Shown: positions 50,216 to 61,290 of the stretch, in pieces
How positions within the stretch are numbered: the first letter of the stretch is position 1
How the letters are laid out: each line of letters starts with the position of its first letter
NCBI GenBank assembly: GCA_030704615.1
Contig: CM060732.1
Span: 48,777,053-48,841,052, forward strand
Direction: 5' to 3'
Length of the DNA stretch: 64,000 bases
DNA from: Takakia lepidozioides
Taxonomy: Eukaryota; Streptophyta; Takakiopsida; Takakiales; Takakiaceae
The notes under the pieces: model-generated
What the model was told of the DNA's origin: nothing
The model's database searches: none
What the model saw: only the letters and a program-made list of their open reading frames with translations
Translations under genes and position numbers: made by a program

Positions 50216-51079
50216 CGAACTTCGCAGACAGCCACACTGAGAGACACCAACCAGAAAAATTGTTTTCTAAGACAAGAAGCCACAAGAAGCCGTGATGTAT
50301 TTGGATGAAAAACAAACCTTGAACATGACATAAAATCATCCATTATGGAAAGACGGCAACAACCCTGGAGAGCAGTAAACAGGAAGACCCCGAATCTAAT
50401 GAGATTGTGTTGTGCCAGAAGAGCACAGCACAAACACTGACACTCCGGGAGACACCTCGTATGAGTTTGTGCAACACATGACCATTGCCGACAGAACCCT
50501 TTATACCGAATGACCCCATTGTGACGGTGACGGCGAAATGCAAACCACAGGGTAGGCAGTACAACACACATGGACGCATATGTGAAGCATAATAATTATT
50601 GCGAATCTGCAAGTACTGCTCAAAATTGAACTAGCATTAGATTTCTATGGCACTTCCGAATTTCAAAGAATGCAAGAAGGCTGTCATGTATTGGCAAGCG
50701 GCGAAGTACATCTGACATATATCACAAGTACATGCAACGGATCTACTTTTTTTCCACCACTTTATTTCTTGGATAATACAAAGACGCCGAAATGGATGAA
50801 TTCCGTTCACACACAATGATGACACCCGCATCCAAATACGGTTAACAATGTCCAATTTTTACTTTGGTTACATGCCATAGCAACGCTTGTTGCAAACGTC
50901 AAACTGGAGAGCTCCAGAGGCAGCGTGGGGAGCCCTTGTTTCCACCGGAGGAGGAAGAGAAGGAAGTCGTTATACTTCACGAGCACTAGGGACAGGAATA
51001 GAGCCAGATATAGAATGAGGATGGAAAGAGTAGACGAAGAGGAAAGGATGAAGAAGGGGGCAAAGAGGAAAGTTTGGCG
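50216..51079. other. divergent promoter region between the two transposon genes
   Basis: The two genes of the element are transcribed away from each other from this interval. No clear TATA box was identified and no gene of its own was recognised. A transposase 5' exon could lie here. Confidence 0.4.
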
Positions 51080-54000
51080 ATGGAAGAGCAGGATTCTGGA
51101 GAAGAACAGCAGCCCGCCATACTTCCAAGAACAGGTGAGGAGGAGACTGAATCCGAGGGAGAGACGGACGCCGAAGATGATATTGATGCTGGCCTCAGGA
51201 AGAACCAGATAGTGGAAAAGAGGATTGGGGAGATGCTCCAGAACATGCTCAGCGTAGAGAGCAGTCCAAAGCGCAAAGGGTCTCCGGCGATTGGGGAGTC
51301 TTCTGGAGCAGCCAAAAAAAGGTACAATGTTTGAGACCGACCTTTGTGCTTCATTGGTGATGTGAACCCCAGTTGTGCTTGTATTTTGATATGAAAACCG
51401 CCTATACACGGCATCTCTGGCATGTTGAATCCACCCCGAAGTGCGGCAATGCACACTATTTGAGCCCCCCATTTTGCTTGTTTTTTGATGTGCAAAATGG
51501 CCACATAGGGCCACCATGGCAGGTTCAATCCACCCCTAATTGGAAGCTCAAATAGTGTGCGGCACCGCACACTGTTTGAGCCCCCCATTTTGCTTGTTTT
51601 TTCATGTTCAAAACGGCCACATAGGGCCACTATGGCAGGTTCAATCCACCCCGAATTGGAAGCTCAAACGTGAAACATCTTCCCTGAGAATGCCTGGGTG
51701 GAAGGTTTCCTGGAGAGAAGAAGTTCGAAGGATTCGTTCACATGTCTCCAAATGGGATCCCAGGAGTCCACGATTGACTCTCATCCGCCACACTTTGCAT
51801 CTTCTCCTACAGAGTTGTTCATTCAAATTGATATAAGAGAGAGGCATGAAACGATGGTGTTTTGAGCATGGCAGACAGGCCCTATGTGGCCCAATTTCTC
51901 ATCAGAAAACAAGCAGTGTGGGGGCCGAAAATACTGTGCGTTGCCGCACAATGTTTCAGCTTCCAAATAGTGGTGTTTTGAACATGATATTTGGCCCTAT
52001 GTGGCACATTTCCACAAAAAAACAGGCAGAGAGGGGGCCAAAAAGGGGGCACAAACAGTGTGCGTTGCCGCACACTCTTCGTGCTACCAACTATGGGTGT
52101 TTTGAGCATGCATACTGGCCCTTTTTGGCCCAATTTCACATAGAAAAACAAGCAGAGAGGGGGCTCAAACAGTGTGCGTTGCCGCACACTGTTTGAGCTT
52201 CCAATAATGGTTCGTTTCAACCTGCCAGAGTGGCCCTAGGTGCCCGATTTTCACAACAAAAAACAAGCAGACAAGGGGGCTCAAATAGTGTGCGTTGCCG
52301 CACACTGTTTGAGCTTGCAATAAGGGGTGATTTTAACATGGCATAGTGGCCATGAGTGGCCGATTTTGAAATAAAAGAAAAGTCAGTGAAGGGGGCTCAA
52401 ACAGTGTGCGTTGCCGCACACTATTTGAGCTTCCATTTCGGGGTGGATTCAACCTGCCAAACTGGCCCTAGGTGCACAATTTTCATGTCAAAAAACAAGC
52501 AAATCGGGGGGCTCAAGCAGTGTGCGTTGACGCACACTGTTTGGGCTGCTAGGTAAGTGTGAATTGAACCTGACAGAGATGACATTTGTGGTCGATTCTA
52601 AAATGAAAAAATAATGTCAAGTGTGGAGCTTCCAAAAAGGGATGGAATGAACCTTAGAGAGAGGTGACTGTGTGCACGATTTTCACATTCAAGAAACAAT
52701 TACAAGGGGAGCTCAAACAGTGTGCGTTGACGCACACTGTTTGAACTGCCAGGTTAGTGTGGATTGAACCTCACAGAGTTACCCTGTCTGGACGATTTTA
52801 TTATGAAAAAAACAATGCGAATGGGGGGCTCAAACAGTGTGCGTGGGCGCACACTGTTTGAGCTGCCAGGAATTTGTTTATTGAACCTCACAAAGATACC
52901 CTGTCTGGACGATTTTATTATTCCAAAAACAATGAGAAGGGGGGCTCAAACAGTGTGCATTGGCGCACACTCTTTGAGCTTTGAATTAGGGGTGGATTGA
53001 ACCAGTCACAGAGGCCCCTGTGTGAACCATTTCCACATCAAAAAAATAAGGCACAAGGGGGGCTCAAACAGTGTGCGTTGACGCACACTCTTTGAGCTTC
53101 CAATTCGGGGTGGATTGAACGTGACAGACTGGCCCTATGTGGCCGTTTTGAACATGAAAAAACAAGCAAAATGGGGGGCTCAAACAGTGTGCGGTGCCGC
53201 ACACTATTTGAGCTTCCAATTCGGGGTGGATTGAACCTGCCTGAGTGGCCCTATGTGGCCAATTTTCACATGAAAAAAACAATGACAAGGTGGGATTAAA
53301 CAGTGTGCGTTGAAGTACACTGTTTGAGCTGCCAGGTAAGTGTGCATTGAACCTGCAAGACTGGCCCTACGTGGCCGATTTTCACATGAAAAAAACAATG
53401 CCAAGGTGGGCTCAAACAGAGTGCGTTGACGCACACTGTTTGAGCTGTCAGGTAAGTGTGCATTGAACCTGGCAGACTGGCCCTATGTGGCCGATTTTCA
53501 CATGAAAAAAACAATGACAATGTGGGCTCAAATAGTGTGCGTTGACGCACACTGTTTGAGCAGCCACGCCATTGTGCATTGAACCTGGCAGACTGGCCCT
53601 ATGTGGCTGATTTTCACACGAAAAAAACAATGACAAGGTGGGTTCAAACAGTGTGCGTTGACGCACACTGTTTGAGCTGCCAGGTAAGTGTGCATTGAAC
53701 CTGCAAGACTGGCCCTATGTGGCCGATTTTCACATGAAAAAAGCAATGACAAGGTGGGCTCAAACAGTGTGCGTTGACGCACACTGCTGGAGCTGCCAGG
53801 AAATTGTTGATTGAACCTCATAGAGATACCCTGTCTGGACGATTTTATTATGAAAAAAACAGTGCGAAGGGGGGCTCGAATAGTGTGCGTTGGCGCACAC
53901 TGTTTGAGCTTTGAGTTAGGGGTGGATTGAACCAGATAGAGAGGCCCCTGTGTGCACCATTTCCACACCAAAAGACAAGGCACAAGGGGGGCTCAAATAG

Positions 54001-57000
54001 TGTGCGTTGACGCACACTGTTTGAGCTTCCAATTCGGGGTGGATTGAACGTGCCATAGTGGCCCTTATGTGGCCGTTTTGAACATGAAAAAACAAGCAAA
54101 ATGGGGGCTCAAACAGTGTGCGGTGCCGCACACTGTTTGAGCTTCCAATTCAGGGTGGATTGAACCTGCTATAGTGGCCCTATGTGGCCGTTTTGAACAT
54201 GAAAAAACAAGCAAAATGGGGGGCTCAAACAGTGCGCGGTGCCGCACACTGGATTGCAACCACCGGTTGCTTGCATGGATGGCTGTCATTGGGAGGCTAT
54301 TCTCACAGGAGGAAGAGTGGCATTACTCTGTTCGATCGATGGTGCTGGATTGTGACGGGATCATGATGGGTCTTCTGACGGCAATGAATGATGTGAACAG
54401 GTTTGTTCTTATTCTACATGTTCCACTTGTGGTTCCGTGGTTCTTTGGTTCCAGTCCTCTGTTGATGGTCCTTGAATTTCATTATGACTTTCACACATCA
54501 TTTTGCAGAGGGACGGAGACATCGCATGTCAAAACGAGTCTGGTTTACACACTGTACAGGATACAAAGGATCGGGCACATGCCCTTGACCAACTTTAAGA
54601 CCATCCTTTCAGCAGAGACATACAAGAAGTGCGAAAGCTCCAAGACATCAGAAACGTGGTACTCGTTGACCCGTGAGGCTTCATGGAGTATATGTACGCG
54701 GTGAGATACATCTTCCATCATCTGGCCTTTCGATATTCCTGCTTCCACATGTTTGTTTCTGTTTGTTTCCCTTGCCCTTGGGTTGATGCAACTCTCGTGC
54801 ATTCCCTTGCAGCAAGACATTGCAGATGCAGGGGAGCGTGACAAACTGGAATACTACAGCTCTACCCCTGAGGTAGAAGGACAACAAAGGGTGTTGAGAG
54901 TCACATCCAGAAAGAGATGACCGCCACAAGAAGGACTATTATGAGTGCTTTTGTGAAACAACTGAGAATTGCAGACCCAACCTTCGGACCAGAGTTCCTT
55001 CAAGAGGTGAAAAACCATTACAACAAGCCAGGCAAGCCGGAGATGGCCCAAGAGAAGTTACACAAGTTGTCTACTGCCGTTGTGTCTTCAGAACAGAAGG
55101 TGAAGTGGCTACAGATATGGAACTCCGATCCCACTATTAGGGATACCCACATGTTCCCCAGGTTGGAGAAAGAGAAGAAGACCCAGCGTGTCATTCCTGT
55201 CAGTGACAATGTGTTGGACACATGGCTTCACAAGGCCACTTACTGGAGCCAGGTATGATGTCCTTTGATGTGTCACTTTCTTTTCGCTTTTTCTGTCATT
55301 CTTTTTCCATGTTACATTGGTTGTGATTGTTTTTGTGTTCATTCATGCTTCTGTATTGGTCTGCAGTTGGAGGAAAGGGCCCGGTCGGTTCTACATACGC
55401 AGCTGGCTGACTATGGGATCACCATGACAGAACCGAAGGTCTCCTTCCAAGCATACATGAGGAAATGGAGAGCCACAGTGTGGCAATCTTGTTTCTTCAG
55501 AGAGCTCAGCAAGGATGTTGGCATCAGTCGAACAAATGAGCTTGACCAGCAAGAGAAAGGAGATGAAGCCTGGAAACGATGCCTTTACAGGTGCGAAATG
55601 GACTGTGCTTCTTTGTTTTGCATAGACACTATCTCCTCCATCCAACCTGTTTTTGGCTGGCTCATATGAGTTTGTGGTGGAGTGTAATGTGTCGCATACT
55701 CTTTTAGGGGGTCTTCGTGATGGGGTGGAAAAGCTGGGAGACAATATTTGCATTGCATAATGAGGTTGTCTCTGTTCCTGCAGGTACATAAAGTATATTC
55801 TCATGGCAGAGAACTGCTTGGGCAAACATCCTGATTTCGTGGACCTTTGGCTTGTCCCTGCTAGCAACCAGACCATGTTTACTACAGGGATCTTGCATGA
55901 CTGGGGCCCAGACCATCTTTCTGCTTATGGTTGGTATTTGGATTGCCCTGCTTCAGAGACCCCAGCTCAAGAGGTGTCTTTGAGGAGAGAGAATGAGCGT
56001 ATAGCAGCTACCCGCCGCAGCAGCCGACCTCAACATTCATGAGAGAAATTTGAGGACTCTTGCAGAGAAGGAGCCTCCCGCTCAGGATACACCGGGTAAA
56101 GGTAGAAAGTCAAAGGGAAAGGATGTTGCTGGTGGTGTGGGGAAAGGAAGGGGTAGGGGGAAGGGGGCACAAGGGCAGGTAGGTGGGCAGGGAAGTGTTG
56201 CAGATACTGGCCCTCTGGTGGTTGTCCAGCAGACTCCACCGCATGGTAGGGGATCCGGGAGAAAGAACAAGGGGGTGGTTGATCCCAAGAACTCGTACCA
56301 TGCAGTGGAGCATCCCACGAGGGTCATTCGCCCTACCAGGTTGGAGATGGCCAACGTCAGGTTCCTTGCTATGATGGAGTCCAAGAAATCTGATTACAAA
56401 GGCGAACCATCACCAGTGTGAGAGAGGATTGTGGAGTTCCTCGGCACGGTGCGTGTTGTCTTTTGCTTCTTGTCTGTTGTGTGCATGGATCGTTTCAATC
56501 CTCTTGAGCATTCCATTGCATGCTTGTTTGCACCAAATCCTGGGTGAACGGGAAGGAGAAGCCATATGCAGCCGAACTCATCATCTTGGACATCCTTGAT
56601 GGGTTGCCAGTCCCGGATGTCCTTCCATCGGGTGCTTGTCCAGGTTGGAATGCTTTTGATGAGCGCTACTGGCGGTGGATTTTCTCCTTTTGCAATTTCT
56701 TTCTGTCCGATGCAGGTGTTTTGGTGCTCATCCAGTCCATCGACCTTCGCTGTCGCCGTGCACTTGCCAGCTATTTGAAAGCCTCCGGTATGAGGGTCGT
56801 GAAGACATGAAATTGTGTGAACAGCATGTACCTGACGAAGGGGGATCGTCCTGGAGAGATGGTAAATCTGCCTTCTTATTCCTCTTCTTGGTGGTTCTCG
56901 GATGTAGTTGCATAAGTCGCTCAAATGAATATGTAGGGGCCTGGTTTTCAAGCTTCTTAGTTCCTTGTGTATGTCATGTTCGCAGACTCGTTTGTTTGAA

Positions 57001-57930
57001 GCTGTTTGTCTCGTCCGAGTGCGTCCACCTTCGACTCCAGCCGTCATTAGGGAGTTCGCCATCATTCATGGGGGCAAGTTCATAGACGAGAGGACAGATC
57101 CTCCCACGGATGACATGCACCACAACTACGTGGACAACAATGTGTGCTTGCGAAGGGGGAATGGGGTTCATTCAGACGATTGTGGAGTGCTGCACCTACA
57201 CAGACGCCAGAGTTCTGGATTTGTCAATGGGCACAGGTTCGTCTCTTCAACATTCACATTTCGTGAGGTTTGTTTGACCTTGCACTTTCAGCTCTTCCCA
57301 CCGTTCCAAATGTGTCTTCAATGTCTGTTTCCTTCATAGTATTCCACTGTAGGTGCCTCATACCACGCTTGCAAGGCCAGTGCGCGATATCTCTTTGGGA
57401 TTGAAGGGGATGCCGAGATTTACAAGAACCTCCTGATGAGTTTGGGTGGACACACTTCTCAAGTCCTTCCGAAGCCCCTACCCGCTGATATTGATACAAG
57501 GGAGACTTCTGACAAGGAGCTGGATGACGACTTTGTCTGTAAGTAAGTTCAACCTGTGGATGCTTGCATTGTTGTTTTAATACCCAGAATCATTGTTCTT
57601 AAGGCAAAGTGCACATGGGAGATATCCTTTTCGTTGGACTTGTGCATTGCATCATTGTGTTCAAAATTGGTTTTTGTCCACTTGTACAGGAGTCCGCGTA
57701 CTTCCACTGACCCTCCAGGGCTATCACACCTTTTTGGACTTCTTTCAAGTCATCCTCAGTCTTATGTCCTACCTGTCTATGTTGAGGCACTCGCAGCAAG
57801 CATGTCCATTCATGGCACTCGCAGTCCAACCATCGACGGCCGTGGTAGAAGACATGGTGTTGGGGTTGGAATCTTTGTGGATGACATAGCACAGGAGGTC
57901 GATACTGATTCTGATGACTGTAACACTTGA
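51080..57930 (+). pseudogene. second gene of the 12.2-kb transposon, multi-exon, function unknown
   Basis: The family is not recognised. Exon 1 (51080-51321, ATG to AAAG|GTACAA) is acidic with a basic nuclear-signal-like patch (MEEQDSGEEQQPAILP; SPKRKGSP). Later pieces: 54233-54400 (HRLLAWMAVIGRLFSQEEEW), 54511-54700 (LQDIRNVVLVDP), 54813-55252 (IADPTFGPEFLQEVKNHYN, WLQIWNSDPTIRDTHMFP), 55367-55590 (YMRKWRATVWQSCFFRELSK), 55784-56448 (PDFVDLWLVPASNQ, GILHDWGPDHLSAYGWYLD, then Lys/Gly-rich KGKDVAGGVGKGRGRGKG), about 56530-56640 (AAELIILDILDGLPVPDVLP), 56716-56861, 56986-57236, 57353-57542 and 57690-57930 (ends DSDDCNT, TGA). Many junctions agree in phase. Breaks: TAA near 54595, TGA near 54672, a frameshift near 54914 and near 56040, and TGA near 56420. 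A basic tail and acidic head suggest a DNA-binding accessory protein. Confidence 0.55.
51421..54250. repeat. 116-bp tandem satellite with a central hairpin, about 22 units
   Basis: Units are centred near 51565, 51945, 52067, 52180, 52297, 52412, 52525, 52725, 52843, 52958, 53075, 53193, 53308, 53425, 53540, 53656, 53773, 53888, 54005, 54121 and 54235, mostly 113-119 bases apart. One unit near 52620 has lost its hairpin. Each has an inverted repeat: arm GCTCAAACAGTGTGCG, a loop of about 4 bases (TTGA, TTGC, TTGG or GTGG), then CGCACACTGTTTGAGC. The rest carries TTGAACCTG, TGGCCCTATGTGGCCGATTT and CATGAAAAAA. Arms are co-mutated or conserved more than the linkers by eye. Any open frames here follow from the repeat. 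Confidence 0.92.
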
Positions 57931-58199
57931 TATGAAGTTTTCTTTTGCTTTCATTCGGGGCCAATTTTGAAATGGGATGGTTGTGTGTCCTTGTTGTCAT
58001 GTTTGCAATATGTGCGTGGGATGCAAATTCATGGGAACAAACTATCGTTGGAGATGGGGGTTGCATGCAGGGGCTTGGTATTTTGATAACGTCTAAATGG
58101 ATGCAATGGATAGAAAGGATGGATACAATGGATGTAACACATCCAGTTTGCATTCCCTGGAAATGACTAATCAACCCGCGGTAATAGGTGACACCCGCG

Positions 58200-58297
58200 G
58201 AAATAGGCCCTGTATGCATGCTGACGTGGCGTGAGCCTGTGCTGGGCTCACGGTTTCCTGGGCTCACAGGCTCACGCCTCTGGGCTCACAGAATAGC

Positions 58298-58298
<1 letters not shown>
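58200..58298 (-). repeat. right terminal inverted repeat of the 12.2-kb element
   Basis: The stretch carries GGCGTGAGCCTGTGCTGGGC, CTGGGCTCACAGGCTCACGC and CTGGGCTCACAGAATAGCA. Its outer part is the inverse of the left end. It is denser in GTGAGCC/GGCTCAC words than the left end, with five copies in about 80 bases. Confidence 0.75.

Positions 58299-58328
<30 letters not shown>
58299..58328. other. run of 30 C at the transposon-gypsy junction
   Basis: An uninterrupted C run lies between the right inverted repeat and the target duplication. It may be a real homopolymer or a sequencing/assembly artefact. The open frame that appears to start upstream is only its poly-proline translation. Confidence 0.8.
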
Positions 58329-59582
58329 ATGCGGGAGAGCAAGCCAGAGTACTCGTGCCCGGTGACTCTACCTCCCAAGAAGGATGGGTCCAAAAGATTC
58401 TGTGGGGATTATCGCCCACTGAATAATCTGACCAGGAGGGACTCTTATCCCATGCCCTTGATACAAGATCTCAATAGTCTTGGTAATGTTGCCTGGTTTT
58501 CTGCTTTGGACTTGCAGAGTGGATTTTGGCAGATCAAAATGAATGAGGATGATGTGAAGAAGACTGCGGTCATAACAAAAAGGGGTTTGTACGAATGGAT
58601 GGTCATGCCATTTGGCTTAAAAAATGCCACCGCCACATTCTAGCGGGCCATGAATACCATCCTGGCCGTGGAAATTGGAAAGTGTGCAAAGGTCTTTGTG
58701 GATGATGTTAATGTTCACAGTCTGGATTGGGACACGCACCTGCAACATTTGGCTCGAGTCTTTGAGAGGTTGCAGGCTGCCAACCTACGTCTGAACCCAG
58801 ACAAATGTACTTTTGGTAATGAGGAGTTGGTTTTCTTGGGTCATGTGGTGTCTGCTGAGGGAGTCAGGCCTGACCCAAGATTGTTGCAATTCAGGCCTTT
58901 CCCATCCCGAAGGACCCCACGGGGGTGAGGGTGTTTGTGGGGATGTCTGGTTATTATCGAATTTATGTGCAAGGTTTTGCTATGATATGTGTGCCCTTGT
59001 TCAATTTGACCAGGAAGGACGTCCCCTTTAAATGGTCAGCTGAGGCTCAGAATGCTTTTGAAGCTCTGCGTTTGAAACTGCTCCTGTTTTGGCTAGACCT
59101 GACTTTCTAGACCTTTCATCCTTGATGTGGACTGGTCCAACAAAGGGGTAGGAGCCATCCTGTCACAGAAATATCAATGGCGGGAGCATGTGATTGCATA
59201 TGCGAGCAAAGTCCTTTCAGATGCTCAACAGACGCACCATCCTATGGAAGGTGAGTGTCACGCCCTTGTGTGGGGAGTTATTCACTTCCGGCAGTACCTT
59301 TATGGCACTCCCTTCATAATCAGGACTGATCACAAGCCCCTTGAATGGCTTGCTACCGTCAGTGATGCCTATGGTAGGCGAGGGAGATGGATAATGATGC
59401 TTCAAGATTTTGATTTTAAGATTGTTCATAGGGCCGGATCCAAACACTCCAATGTTGATGCATTGAGTCGGTACCTTGTGGGACCAGCGGAGGAAACTGA
59501 AAAGCTGGAAATCAACAGTGTTGCTTTGTGCAGGCCAGGGACAAAGGGTGAGGGCTCAAAGGTTTCTTTCTTCTTGAGATAG
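58329..59582 (+). pseudogene. gypsy reverse transcriptase and RNase H, disrupted
   Basis: RT continues from the nested insertion: PPKKDGSKRFCGDYRPLN, SALDLQSGFWQIKMNEDD, MPFGLKNATATF, a stop at 58641-58643, then the catalytic KVFVDDVNVHS (an FVDD variant of YxDD) and FLGHVVSAEGVRPDP. A frameshift follows near 58900, then VFVGMSGYYRIYVQGFA, a second break near 59100, and RNase H (VDWSNKGVGAILSQ, QTHHPMEGECHALVWGVIHF, RTDHKPLEWLA, DALSRYL). The domain order is standard for Ty3/gypsy. Confidence 0.85.
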
Positions 59583-60006
59583 TGAATTCCATAGGGGATG
59601 CCCATGCTAGATTGTATTGGTGTGGAGGGGAAGGGAATAGGCTGGAGTCTCAAGTTTCCAGAGAAGTGTCATGCGATTTAGATCCAGGCAGTCTTGCTTC
59701 TAAGAGGGAAGAGTATCACATTTGTGTTTGGGCATTTTGGCATTTTAGGAAGCAGCTGGTGGGGCAGCATTTTTATGTGCGTACTGACTTGGATCCATAA
59801 TGGTGGCTCTGGTTAGAGCACCACAAGGGAAGTAACAGTCTGGAGGACTTTTCATTTGAATTTATAGAGGCTGATGTGAGTGAAAGGCACCTTGAGAGAG
59901 GTGTCACTAACAAGGAAATCTTGAAGAAACCGGGTACCCTTGAGGGCTATGCCCAAAATGAAGTGAAGAAAGTGAGTTTTGATGACTGTGAAGTACTGTA
60001 GAACAT
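59583..60006 (+). pseudogene. second, partial RNase H-like stretch in the gypsy element
   Basis: Around 59700-59800 the frame reads EEYHICVWAFWHFRKQLVGQ then HFYVRTDLDP, echoing HALVWGVIHFRQYLYG and RTDHKPLEW of the RNase H just upstream, followed after a stop by WWLWLEHHKG. It is either a tandem duplicate of part of RNase H or a second RNase H domain as known in some plant Ty3/gypsy lineages. Confidence 0.45.
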
Positions 60007-60012
60007 AGTGTT

Positions 60013-60831
60013 GTGAGTGATTGTGAGGAATCTGTAAGTGAGAGTTATCTGGCAGGAAATCCCAAGCGCAGGGATGTGCAAATGGTACCGCATGGAGAGA
60101 GAGCGGAATTGATTAGTGGGTTAATGACATCTGTGGGACACGAGCTATATCTCGAGCAGCCAAGGGTAGCTGCAACAGAGAATTGGGTAGGATGTGGTAT
60201 TGGACTGCCTTCTGTTAACATGGTTGATACAGGATGGCATGAACAAAGGGGCTGGACAGATGGTGTGGGGCACATTTTGGATGGTGCAAGTGCACCCACT
60301 GCAGCAGCAATCAGCCCTGATGTGCGCCCTGCACTGGAGGAGCAATCTGTATTATATGAGGTGCAGTCAGCTGTTTACTTAAGGGCTACACCAGCGTCAC
60401 AGGAAGTGAAGGCATGCGCTGAAAGGATAATTCACCATACACAGCACAGTGTTGTCAAACCGGATGAGATGGGGGGCAAGGGAAAACATAGGGACAATGG
60501 ATGCATAATATCTTCCCACAATGGCTTGACACCAGCAATAAGTGATGACCAAGGGCTGGGAAACGTATCAGCCCTATCAGAGGGGCAGCACCATGCTAGA
60601 GTGAATGAGAGATCATGTTTAAGAGAAGAATCAGGGATGAGTCGCCGAATCTGCAAACACTGCAGCAGTGAAAGAGGGCATCTACGAGAAGCCTGTTCGC
60701 TGCCATTATTGGGCCATGTTGCCAGCTTTGAGTCATGGATGGAGTCTCTGCATCGGGGGCGGCAAGATCTGAGAAAGGGTTCAGTGCATGGAGAAAATCA
60801 GTGTCTGGAGGATGATGGAAACATGACATGA
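60013..60831 (+). CDS. uninterrupted 272-codon spacer frame of the gypsy element with a Cys-rich motif
   Basis: The long open frame between RNase H and integrase is not recognised over its first 200 residues. Near the end CKHCSSERGHLREACSLPLL resembles a CCHC knuckle (CX2CX5HX4C, one residue off the Gag form). Compared with neighbouring frames it has no stop, which may be chance or recent constraint. It is part of the transposon polyprotein, not a host gene. Confidence 0.45.
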   Translation: MSDCEESVSESYLAGNPKRRDVQMVPHGERAELISGLMTSVGHELYLEQPRVAATENWVGCGIGLPSVNMVDTGWHEQRGWTDGVGHILDGASAPTAAAISPDVRPALEEQSVLYEVQSAVYLRATPASQEVKACAERIIHHTQHSVVKPDEMGGKGKHRDNGCIISSHNGLTPAISDDQGLGNVSALSEGQHHARVNERSCLREESGMSRRICKHCSSERGHLREACSLPLLGHVASFESWMESLHRGRQDLRKGSVHGENQCLEDDGNMT

Positions 60832-60852
60832 GTACCTCTATCTGCAGATCAA

Positions 60853-61290
60853 GTGAACCAAACAGGAGCTCATGAAGATGCTATGGACAGCCTCTTTCGG
60901 CACATGATGGTGGACATTGCAGGTCCATTCCCAGCAACAAGGCAAGGGAACAGATTTATATTTGTGGCTGTTGATCCACATTCAGGCAGTGTGGAGACCA
61001 GCCCCCTTGCAGAACGCTTGCATCAGTCGTTGCCTCAGGGAGGTAATGATCTTACGTTACGGATGCCCTGAAGTGATTCTCTCCAGTGACGATGAAGAGT
61101 GGGGCGAGAGTTTTGCTAACACATGCAGGCATTATGGAATTCAGCACGAGCGCATAAACCCCGTGTTGGACGACAGAGGCTGTGTGGTTGTCCTGGCGAG
61201 CAGAGGCAAAACCACGCAGACAGGAATTGCGAAGTGGACCTGCAAGAGCGCCGTCCCAATTCTGAAGAAGTCAAGGACGAGAACATGACT
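60853..61290 (+). pseudogene. gypsy integrase core fragment
   Basis: The first catalytic block reads HMMVDIAGPFPATRQGNRFI then FVAVDPHSG. After a frame change near 61040 the second block reads RYGCPEVILSSDDEEWGESF then CRHYGIQHERI. The third catalytic Glu and the C-terminal domain are not found, and the sequence loses similarity by about 61180. Confidence 0.75.

Larger units (their letters stand above)
46107..58328. mobile_element. 12.2-kb MULE-like DNA transposon nested in gypsy RT
   Basis: The left end is GTAGCTACGGCGTGAGCCCA; the right end, read inward on the other strand, is GTGCTATTCTGTGAGCCCAG. Both continue NNNCGTGAGCCTG-GAGC, giving imperfect terminal inverted repeats of about 40 bases with more GTGAGCC words just inside. 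The flanks ATGTGGGATAGC (46095-46106) and ATGCGGGAGAGC (58329-58340) are homologous and restore the RT frame when merged, so they are a 9-12-bp target duplication with two later mutations. Inside are a SWIM-domain transposase (-), a divergent multi-exon gene (+) and a hairpin satellite. MULE assignment rests on the transposase and the duplication length. Both genes are decayed. Confidence 0.8.

Noticed and set aside
51421-54250. CRISPR array
   Set aside because: Regular spacing and palindromes are suggestive, but units are 116 bases and the whole unit is homologous rather than alternating with unique spacers. The setting is a plant transposon and there are no cas genes.
51540-54300. Many overlapping open frames of 60-150 codons on both strands
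   Set aside because: They all follow from the 116-bp satellite (PPFCLFFHVQNGHIG-type text repeats in each) and carry no independent coding signal.
58188-58643. Open frame starting at 58188 as one protein
   Set aside because: Its first 50 codons translate the inverted repeat and the C run (poly-proline). The real RT homology begins at 58329.
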